A DNA stretch of 12,836 nt from an uncultured Archangium sp. (GTDB lineage: Bacteria > Myxococcota > Myxococcia > Myxococcales > Myxococcaceae). Position 1 is the stretch's first letter; every line of letters begins with the position of its first letter. The stretch spans positions 1 through 12,836 of the forward strand of contig CAMLFP010000134.1 in the NCBI GenBank assembly GCA_946479335.1, given 5' to 3'. Under the pieces are notes generated by a model that saw nothing but the letters and a program-made list of their open reading frames with translations, ran no database searches and was not told the origin of the DNA. Both the position numbers and the translations under genes were made by a program. This document shows positions 7,976-12,836 of the stretch, piece after piece.

Positions 7976-8415
7976 TGCTGTTCGCGTTGTTGGCCGCCGT
8001 GCTGCTGACGGCGGTGGCCTTCGACCTCCGCTTTCGAAGAATCCCCGACTGGTTGACGTACCCGGCGATGGCCGTGTTTCTCGGCGCGCGCGCGTTCACC
8101 GCGGGCGTGGGTGACCTGGAGAGCGGGCTCATCTCCGGCGCGATCGGTCTGGTCGGCGCGCTCGTCTGGTTCGGCGCGTTCGCCTGGTTCAAGAAGGGGC
8201 TCGGCTGGGGCGACGTGAAGCTCGCGGGTGCGACCGGCGCGGCGCTCGGTTGGCCGCTGACGATGACGGCCGTCGCGTGCATCAGCCTGGTGGGCGCGCT
8301 GCAGGCGGTGGTGTCGGTGATGTGGCACGACTCGGCCGAGAAGAAGCGCGAGGGCCTCCCCTACGCGGTGGCGATCGCGCTGGGCGCGGTGTGGGCGATT
8401 TGGTGGGAGCACTGA
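7975..8415 (+). CDS. cpaA: Minimal A24-type prepilin peptidase (CpaA/TadV family)
   Basis: This inner-membrane aspartic protease would cleave the leader peptides of Flp-type prepilins for the Tad apparatus. It has 146 residues from ATG 7975 and about four hydrophobic segments. The two catalytic aspartates of the family are visible: Asp17 in AFDLRFRRIPDWLTYPA, and Asp80 in the GxGD motif GWGDVKLAGA. The large N-terminal cytoplasmic and methylase region of PilD-type enzymes is absent, as expected for the short CpaA/TadV branch. The preceding FHA gene ends at TGA 7973-7975, sharing a base with this ATG; GTG 7972 is an in-frame alternative that adds one residue. No strong ribosome binding site is seen, so coupling to the upstream gene is likely. 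The substrate pilin is not in this window. Confidence 0.93.
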   Translation: MLFALLAAVLLTAVAFDLRFRRIPDWLTYPAMAVFLGARAFTAGVGDLESGLISGAIGLVGALVWFGAFAWFKKGLGWGDVKLAGATGAALGWPLTMTAVACISLVGALQAVVSVMWHDSAEKKREGLPYAVAIALGAVWAIWWEH

Positions 8416-8440
8416 CGCGGAGTTGGGGTACGGTGACGCG
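8413..8440 (+). promoter_or_regulatory. TGACGCG direct repeat and weak -10-like site before the secretin gene
   Basis: TGACGCG occurs at 8413-8419 (including the cpaA stop) and again at 8434-8440, a 21-bp repeat distance close to two helical turns. TACGGT (8429-8434), a weak -10-like hexamer, lies between and touches the second copy. No convincing -35 was found. The secretin may simply be read from the upstream promoter. Confidence 0.2.
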
Positions 8441-8471
8441 TCTTTTTGCCGCCGTTTGGCGTCTCTTCTTG

Positions 8472-8478
8472 AGGGGAG
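8472..8478 (+). promoter_or_regulatory. Secretin gene Shine-Dalgarno sequence
   Basis: AGGGGAG at 8472-8478 lies 9 nt before ATG 8488 and is the only good ribosome binding site in the 72-bp gap after cpaA. It fixes the secretin start directly before a clear signal peptide. Confidence 0.65.
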
Positions 8479-8487
8479 TTTTCCACG

Positions 8488-9909
8488 ATGCGACTGATGC
8501 GCTCGGGTGTTGTTGCGGTGCTCTTCATGCTGTCTCTTCCGGCGTTTGCGCAGGAAGGTGGCCCGATTTCGCTCGGCGTCGGCACGCAGAAGGTGCTGAC
8601 CGTGCCGGGGATTCAGCGCGTCGCCATCGGTGACCCGGCGGTCGCGGAGCTGCGCACCATCGGGAACAGCCAGCTGCTGCTCGTCGGTCAGGCCGAAGGC
8701 AAGACCACGCTGCTGGTGTGGAAGACCTCCGGCCAGCGCTTGAGCTACCTCGTCACGGTCCGCAAGCAGGACCCCAACGAGGTCATCTCCGAGATCAAGA
8801 AGCTGCTCGGCGAGATCGAAGGCGTGAACGTGCGCATGGTGGGCGATCGCATCTACCTCGACGGCCAAGCGTACACGCAGGCCGACGCCGACCGCATCGA
8901 TCAGGTGGTCGGGCTCTACGCGAACGTGAAGAGCTTCGTGAAGATCGCGCCCAACGCGAAGAAGCTGGTCGCGCAGAACCTCAACGCGGCGTTCCAGAAG
9001 GCGGGCCTCAAGAACGTGCAGGCCAACGTGGTCGGGTCGACCATCTTCCTCGAGGGGTCGGTCGAGTCGCAGCAAGACCTCCAGAAGGCGGAGCTCATCA
9101 CCAAGGCCATCGGCGAGAAGGTGGAGAACCTGCTGGTGGTCGGCATCAAGCGCATGATCTTGTCGGAGGTGCAGTTCGTCGAGCTGCGCCGCGAGTCGCA
9201 CGATCGCTTCGGCATCAAGTACCCGTTGGACATCTCGGGCAACGTCACGGCGTCGCTCAACCTCACCAAGGTGCTGACAGCGCAGACCCCGGTGGCGGTG
9301 AACCTGACGTCCGCGGCGAGCGGGAGCTCGAAGTTCGCGATCGGCTTCCAGATGAACGACGGCTACGCGCGCCTGCTGGCGCAGCCCAAGCTGGTGTGCG
9401 CGTCGGGCGAGAAGGCGGAGTTCCTCGCGGGCGGTGAGATCCCCATCCCCCTGATCACCAACAACTCCTTCGCGGTGGAGTTCAAGCCGTACGGCGTGGT
9501 GCTCAAGCTGCAGCCGACGGCCGACCGCAACGGCAACATCCAGACGCAGATCGAAGCGGAGGTCTCGCAGGTCGACACCTCGGTGTCGGTGCAGGGCATC
9601 CCCGGCTTCTTGACGCGCAAGGTGAAGACCAACGTCACCGTGCGCCACGGCGAGACGATCGTGCTCTCGGGCGTGTTCTCCCACGACGAGCAGAAGTCGG
9701 TCAGCAAGGTGCCGGGCCTGGGGCACATCCCCATCATCGGCGAGCTCTTCAAGAACCGCGGCTTCGACAGCAACAAGCGCGAGCTGGTGATCTTCGTCAC
9801 GCCGCGCATCGTCAACCCCGACAGCGACAAGATCCGCTCGATCATCGACGACGTGAAGAGCCGCTACAAGCAGGCGCGCGCCGAGGTCACCTTCGGCGTG
9901 TTCGACTGA
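8488..9909 (+). CDS. cpaC: Tad-type outer-membrane secretin (CpaC/RcpA family)
   Basis: This 473-residue protein should form the outer-membrane channel of the Tad pilus or secretion system. A Sec signal peptide runs from MRLMRSGVVAVLFML to a probable cleavage after AFA (residues 19-21). Next comes the pilus-secretin N-terminal domain (about 24-95; LGVGTQKVLTVPGIQRVAIG, then LLLVGQAEGKTTLLVW). Two BON-like segments follow, the first around DRIYLDGQAYTQADADRID and the second around STIFLEGSVESQQDLQKAE. The secretin core begins near residue 220 (ILSEVQFVEL). It includes LLAQPKLVCASGEKAEFLAG, the GGEIPIP motif, TNVTVRHGETIVLSG and the signature VPGLGHIPIIGELF from residue 408, then ELVIFVTPRIV. 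Length and domain order suit CpaC rather than the longer GspD or PilQ. No pilotin or CpaB is adjacent. A strong intrinsic terminator follows 103 bp after the stop. Confidence 0.95.
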   Translation: MRLMRSGVVAVLFMLSLPAFAQEGGPISLGVGTQKVLTVPGIQRVAIGDPAVAELRTIGNSQLLLVGQAEGKTTLLVWKTSGQRLSYLVTVRKQDPNEVISEIKKLLGEIEGVNVRMVGDRIYLDGQAYTQADADRIDQVVGLYANVKSFVKIAPNAKKLVAQNLNAAFQKAGLKNVQANVVGSTIFLEGSVESQQDLQKAELITKAIGEKVENLLVVGIKRMILSEVQFVELRRESHDRFGIKYPLDISGNVTASLNLTKVLTAQTPVAVNLTSAASGSSKFAIGFQMNDGYARLLAQPKLVCASGEKAEFLAGGEIPIPLITNNSFAVEFKPYGVVLKLQPTADRNGNIQTQIEAEVSQVDTSVSVQGIPGFLTRKVKTNVTVRHGETIVLSGVFSHDEQKSVSKVPGLGHIPIIGELFKNRGFDSNKRELVIFVTPRIVNPDSDKIRSIIDDVKSRYKQARAEVTFGVFD

Positions 9910-9934
9910 GTTTTCTGGTCGCGTTCTCGGCGGC

Positions 9935-9962
9935 CGAAACTTTCGCTTCGCTTTCAGTTTCG
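9935..9962 (+). other. Inverted repeat after the secretin gene
   Basis: CGAAACT (9935-9941) pairs with AGTTTCG (9956-9962) around a 14-nt pyrimidine-rich loop. It lies 25 bp after the secretin stop, without a T run, so it is unlikely to terminate transcription by itself. It might stabilise the 3' end of the message. The rest of the 183-bp gap holds the terminator at 10013 and the ATPase promoter candidate. Confidence 0.35.
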
Positions 9963-10012
9963 TCACGCCCGGTCGCAACCGCCGCGCCCGGGTTCCCCGC
10001 GAGCGCTTCCGG

Positions 10013-10054
10013 GACGGGTCGGTCATGTGGCCGGCCCGTCGCATTTTTGTTCTT
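10013..10054 (+). terminator. Rho-independent terminator after cpaC
   Basis: GACGGGTCGGTC (10013-10024) pairs with GGCCGGCCCGTC (10029-10040) over 12 positions, two of them G-U, around the 4-nt loop ATGT. The T-rich tract GCATTTTTGTTCTT (10041-10054) follows at once. This is the most complete intrinsic terminator in the window. It should end transcripts coming through the secretin gene, splitting the Tad cluster into two transcription units. Confidence 0.85.
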
Positions 10055-10076
10055 AATCCGCCGGGTTGCGGTGGCG

Positions 10077-10085
10077 TGGTACAGT
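10077..10085 (+). promoter_or_regulatory. Candidate extended -10 promoter; possibly leaderless start of the FHA-CpaF gene
   Basis: TGGTACAGT (10077-10085) fits the extended -10 pattern TGnTAnnnT. It ends 7 nt before ATG 10093, and no Shine-Dalgarno sequence is visible before that ATG. A start site about 7 nt downstream of the -10 would fall at or next to the ATG, giving a leaderless or nearly leaderless mRNA. No good -35 is present at the usual spacing, as is tolerated for extended -10 promoters. It follows the terminator closely, where a new promoter would be needed. Confidence 0.45.
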
Positions 10086-10092
10086 CGACGTC

Positions 10093-11826
10093 ATGTTTCT
10101 GATCACCCTGGCCGAGAAGGGCGGAGATCCGGAAGATCTCCTCTTCGAGCAGGACGAAGTCACCATCGGCCGCGTTGAAGGCAACGACATCGTGCTCGCG
10201 AAGGGCAACGTGTCGAAGCAGCACGCGAAGATCGTGCTCAAAGACGGCAAGTACGTGGTGGTCGACCTCAAGTCGACCAACGGCACCTTCGTCAACGGCA
10301 AGAAGCTCGCGGGCCCGCTGGTGGTCAAGCCGACCGACAAGATCTACGTCGGCGACTACATCATCAACGTCGACGCGCCTCCCGAGGAGTACGCGGACGA
10401 CGGCGGCGGTGGTGAAGAGGAGCAGTACGAGCAGGAAGAGGAACAGTACGAGGAGGAGGAGGCGCCTCCGGAAGAGCCGGCCAACAAGAACATGCCGGCG
10501 TCACTGGCGGCGGCGATCCGCAAGCGCGACAAGCACCTCGACCCGCGCATCGAGGCCTACGCCAGCCTCCAGAAGGACATCCACGAGCGGTTGATCGAGT
10601 ACCTCGATCTCCGGCGGATGGACATGGACCGCCTCGGCGACGAGGAGCTCTGGCGGCGCACCGAGAAGGCGATTCAAGACATCCTCGCGCAGATGGAGGG
10701 CGACGGAGAGATCGCCGACGACGTCGACCGCGACATGTTGCTCACCGACGTGCTCAACGAGGCGCTCGGGCTCGGACCGCTCGAGGCGTTCCTCGCTGAT
10801 GACGACATCAGCGAGATCATGGTGAACCACGCCAACCAGATCTACATCGAGAAGAAGGGCAAAATTAAGCTGTCCGACAAGATCTTCTCGTCGAACCAGG
10901 CGGTGTTGGGCGTCATCGAGCGCATCGTCGCGCCCATCGGCCGCCGCATCGACGAGTCGAGCCCGCTGGTCGACGCGCGCCTCAAAGATGGCTCGCGCGT
11001 GAACGCCATCATCCCGCCGCTGGCGCTCAAGGGGCCGTGCATCACCATCCGCAAGTTCAAGCGCGACAAGCTCGTGGTGACCGACCTCATCAAATACAAG
11101 TCGATCACCCCGCAGATGGCGGAGTTCCTCGAGATGTGCGTGCGCGCGCACAAGAACGTCGTCATCTCGGGAGGAACCGGCTCGGGCAAGACGACGTTGC
11201 TCAACGTGGTCTCGAGCTTCATTCAAGACGACGAGCGCATCGTGACGGTGGAAGACGCCGCGGAGCTGAACATCACCCAGGACCACTGGGTGCAGCTCGA
11301 GTCGCGCCCGCCCAACCTCGAAGGCAAGGGCGCGATCACCATCCGCGACCTGGTGAAGAACTGCCTGCGCATGCGGCCCGACCGCATCATCGTCGGCGAG
11401 TGCCGCGCGGGTGAGGCGCTCGACATGCTGCAGGCGATGAACACCGGCCACGACGGCTCGCTCACCACGCTGCACGCCAACACCCCGCGCGACGCGCTGG
11501 CGCGGCTGGAGACGATGGTGCTGATGGCCGGTATGGACCTGCCGGTGAAGGCGATCCGCGAGCAGATCGCGTCGGCCGTGCACATGATCGTGCAGCAGAC
11601 GCGCTTCTCCGACGGCAGCCGTCGCGTGACGTACATCTCCGAGGTGTCGGGCATGGAGGTCGACGTCGTCACCATGCAGGACATCTTCTATTTCAAGCAG
11701 GAAGGCTTCACCGAAGACGGCAAGGTGCGCGGGCGGTACGTGGCCACCGGCTTCGTGCCGCGCTTCTACGACGACCTGCAGCGGCGCGGCATCCCCGTGA
11801 ACATGGGCATCTTCCGCGAGGAGTAA
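10093..11826 (+). CDS. cpaF: FHA-fused Tad secretion ATPase (CpaF/TadA family)
   Basis: This 577-residue protein should be the cytoplasmic ATPase that powers Tad pilin assembly. Residues 1-95 form an FHA domain retaining Gly26-Arg27, Ser41-Lys-Gln-His44 and Ser-Thr-Asn63-Gly64-Thr. An acidic linker (about 97-132) holds heptad repeats with tyrosines at 112 and 119. A helical CpaF N-terminal region (about 135-230) leads into ADDDISEIMVNHANQIYIE. The ATPase core has Walker A GGTGSGKTT (360-368, Lys366), LRMRPDRIIVGECRAGEA with Glu436 at Walker B, and LTTLHANTPRDAL with His461 in the His box. The open frame extends upstream to TTG 10066. ATG 10093 is chosen because the FHA domain begins with MFLITLAEKGG and the extra codons overlap the candidate promoter. 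Standard CpaF proteins lack an FHA domain, so phosphorylation-linked control of the motor is inferred. Confidence 0.95.
   Translation: MFLITLAEKGGDPEDLLFEQDEVTIGRVEGNDIVLAKGNVSKQHAKIVLKDGKYVVVDLKSTNGTFVNGKKLAGPLVVKPTDKIYVGDYIINVDAPPEEYADDGGGGEEEQYEQEEEQYEEEEAPPEEPANKNMPASLAAAIRKRDKHLDPRIEAYASLQKDIHERLIEYLDLRRMDMDRLGDEELWRRTEKAIQDILAQMEGDGEIADDVDRDMLLTDVLNEALGLGPLEAFLADDDISEIMVNHANQIYIEKKGKIKLSDKIFSSNQAVLGVIERIVAPIGRRIDESSPLVDARLKDGSRVNAIIPPLALKGPCITIRKFKRDKLVVTDLIKYKSITPQMAEFLEMCVRAHKNVVISGGTGSGKTTLLNVVSSFIQDDERIVTVEDAAELNITQDHWVQLESRPPNLEGKGAITIRDLVKNCLRMRPDRIIVGECRAGEALDMLQAMNTGHDGSLTTLHANTPRDALARLETMVLMAGMDLPVKAIREQIASAVHMIVQQTRFSDGSRRVTYISEVSGMEVDVVTMQDIFYFKQEGFTEDGKVRGRYVATGFVPRFYDDLQRRGIPVNMGIFREE
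10414..10455 (+). repeat. 21-bp tandem repeat encoding acidic heptads in the CpaF linker
   Basis: Two imperfect 21-bp units at 10414-10434 and 10435-10455 encode EEEQYEQ and EEEQYEE (residues 108-121). A degenerate third unit, EEAPPEE, follows. The units differ at synonymous and one amino-acid position, so the duplication is not very recent. They place tyrosines at 112 and 119 in a strongly acidic, probably flexible segment between the FHA domain and the ATPase. Confidence 0.7.
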
Positions 11827-11832
11827 CCAGAC

Positions 11833-12836
11833 TTGGCGACGTTGATCATCAAGAACCCCGACGGCAGCGAGCAGGAGCAGGAACTCGCCGAATCGCTCAG
11901 CGTGGGCCGCTCCGAGGGTAACGACCTCATCCTCTCCGAGGGCGGGGTGAGCCGCCGCCATGCGCGCTTCTTCGTCGAGGGCAGCGCGGTGATGGTGGAG
12001 GACGTCGGCTCGGCCAACGGTACCTGGGTCGACGGCGAGAAGATCGACGGGCCCACGGCGGTGACCGCGAAGAGCCAGGTGGTGATCGGCGACTACGAGG
12101 TGGCGGTGAAGAGCGGCGCCTCGCGCGCGGCGGCGCCGAAGCCCAGGGGCGCGGGGCCGAAGCCCTCGAAGGAGCCCACGGCGGCGAAGGGCTCGGCGCT
12201 CAAGACGGGCCCGCGGAGCACGCGGGTGATGGAGGCGGTGAACGTCGGCAAGCCGTCGGCGGGCGCGGCGCTGGCGAAGCGACAGGGGCCGCAGCGCGCC
12301 TCGGGCCCGCAGCTGCGCGGCCTCTCGGGCGGCGTGACGGGCAAGACCTTCCCCCTGAGCGGCACGGTGACGGTGGGGCGCGTGGCAGGCGTCGATCTGC
12401 AGATCGACGACGACTCGGTGAGCCGCAAGCACGCGGAGCTGACCGTGACCGGCCGCGAGGTCGCGGTGAAGGATCTCGGCAGCGCCAACGGCACGACGGT
12501 GAACGGGGCGCCGATCGCCGAGGAGACGATTCTCTCGCCGGGCGACATCCTCCAGTTCGGCGTGGTGGAGCTGATGTTCGAGACGGGGACGCCCTCGGGC
12601 TCCCGGGCGCCCATCTCGCGCTCGCCCGCCCGCGCGCCATCGCGGCCGGAGCGCCCCGCGTCGCGCTCGAGCCCGCGTGACGCGCCGAGCGACAGCTTCG
12701 TCGACGACCCCGACGCCGCGCCCCCGATGGACCCGGCGAAGAAGAAGAAGCTGATCATCGGCCTCGGCATCGGCGGCGGGTTGTTGCTGCTGCTCTTCGT
12801 GCGCGCGGTGACCGCCGACCCGCCGCCGGTCGACAA
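11833..12836 (+). CDS. Two-FHA membrane protein, 3' end outside the window
   Basis: The frame is open from TTG 11833 to the window end (334 residues seen). The start is supported by GAGGAG (11818-11823), 9 nt upstream; TTG 11842 is an alternative. FHA domain 1 (about 1-95) has Gly25-Arg26, Ser40-Arg-Arg-His43 and Ser-Ala-Asn62-Gly63-Thr. A Pro/Ala/Lys linker leads to FHA domain 2 (about 163-255) with Gly182-Arg183, Ser197-Arg-Lys-His200 and Ser-Ala-Asn219-Gly220-Thr. A Pro/Arg/Ser-rich stretch follows, then KKKK and a hydrophobic segment LIIGLGIGGGLLLLLFV (307-323). The FHA domains are therefore probably cytoplasmic and what follows is across the inner membrane. It begins 6 bp after the cpaF stop, so it is co-transcribed with it. 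A role as a phosphothreonine-reading scaffold for the Tad machine is inferred. The part beyond the membrane segment is not visible. Confidence 0.88.
   Translation, partial: MATLIIKNPDGSEQEQELAESLSVGRSEGNDLILSEGGVSRRHARFFVEGSAVMVEDVGSANGTWVDGEKIDGPTAVTAKSQVVIGDYEVAVKSGASRAAAPKPRGAGPKPSKEPTAAKGSALKTGPRSTRVMEAVNVGKPSAGAALAKRQGPQRASGPQLRGLSGGVTGKTFPLSGTVTVGRVAGVDLQIDDDSVSRKHAELTVTGREVAVKDLGSANGTTVNGAPIAEETILSPGDILQFGVVELMFETGTPSGSRAPISRSPARAPSRPERPASRSSPRDAPSDSFVDDPDAAPPMDPAKKKKLIIGLGIGGGLLLLLFVRAVTADPPPVD

Noticed and set aside
10066..10092. TTG 10066 as the start of the FHA-CpaF gene
   Set aside because: It adds nine residues unlike the start of FHA domains, and its codons coincide with the candidate promoter. 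ATG 10093 begins the domain exactly.
9910..10092. Sigma-54 promoter before the FHA-CpaF gene
   Set aside because: No GG/GC pair with correct -24/-12 spacing was found. The extended -10 match is better.
7966..10224. Minus-strand open frame of 752 codons across four Tad-locus genes
   Set aside because: It runs opposite four well-supported genes and through a terminator. Its translation is low-complexity Arg/His/Leu sequence.
10501..12432. Minus-strand open frame of 643 codons opposite cpaF and the two-FHA gene
   Set aside because: It is an antisense shadow of conserved ATPase and FHA coding sequence.
12093..12836. Minus-strand open frame of 247 codons at the right end
   Set aside because: The plus strand here encodes an FHA domain with all key residues and a membrane segment, which accounts for the sequence. 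The antisense product is Ser/Arg/Pro-rich.
1..12836. tRNA or rRNA genes, CRISPR arrays, insertion sequences or att sites
   Set aside because: I saw no cloverleaf with a GTTCRA-type arm, no spaced repeats, no transposase motifs and no terminal inverted repeats. Coding is continuous with uniform codon character.

Overview
This is a GC-rich window in which every confident gene lies on the + strand and is packed with 1-8 nt overlaps or short gaps. Three things together suggest a member of the Myxococcota: long lipoproteins with Cys-rich modules, several phosphothreonine-reading FHA domains, and a Tad-type secretion locus. I could not run a taxonomic search, so this is an inference. The longest stretch without a gene is 183 bp (9910-10092).

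Region 1 (1-316) holds the C-terminal end of an unrecognised gene, then a 15-bp near-perfect palindrome (221-255) that is probably its terminator, and the leader of glyQ. Region 2 (317-7131) is a tightly coupled four-gene unit. It contains glyQ and glyS (the two subunits of bacterial alpha2beta2 glycyl-tRNA synthetase) followed by two predicted lipoproteins. The first lipoprotein is propeller-like and carries a Cys-rich insert. The second is a large protein of unknown function. The junctions are GTGGCTGA, TGATG and GTGA overlaps, so an essential synthetase operon appears to drive two cell-envelope genes.

Region 3 (7132-12836) is the start of a Tad/Flp-type apparatus. It encodes a putative ribbon-helix-helix plus FHA protein, a minimal A24 prepilin peptidase (CpaA/TadV), the outer-membrane secretin (CpaC/RcpA), a CpaF/TadA ATPase with an FHA domain fused to its N-terminus, and the first 334 residues of a two-FHA membrane protein that runs off the window. 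A convincing intrinsic terminator (10013-10054) separates the secretin from the ATPase. The ATPase seems to have its own extended -10 promoter, very close to its ATG. Pilin, CpaB, CpaE/TadZ, TadB and TadC are not in the window and would be expected downstream or elsewhere.

The peptidase, secretin and ATPase are core parts of a Tad machine. The four FHA domains in three neighbouring proteins all keep the Arg, Ser, His and Asn-Gly positions used to bind phosphothreonine, which suggests control by Ser/Thr kinases. The gene content recalls the Tad-like Kil contact-dependent predation system of Myxococcus xanthus. That comparison is from memory of the literature and not from an alignment. The most unusual features are the FHA-CpaF fusion with an acidic heptad linker, the RHH-like/FHA fusion preceded by an inverted repeat that could be its operator, and the glyQS-lipoprotein operon.
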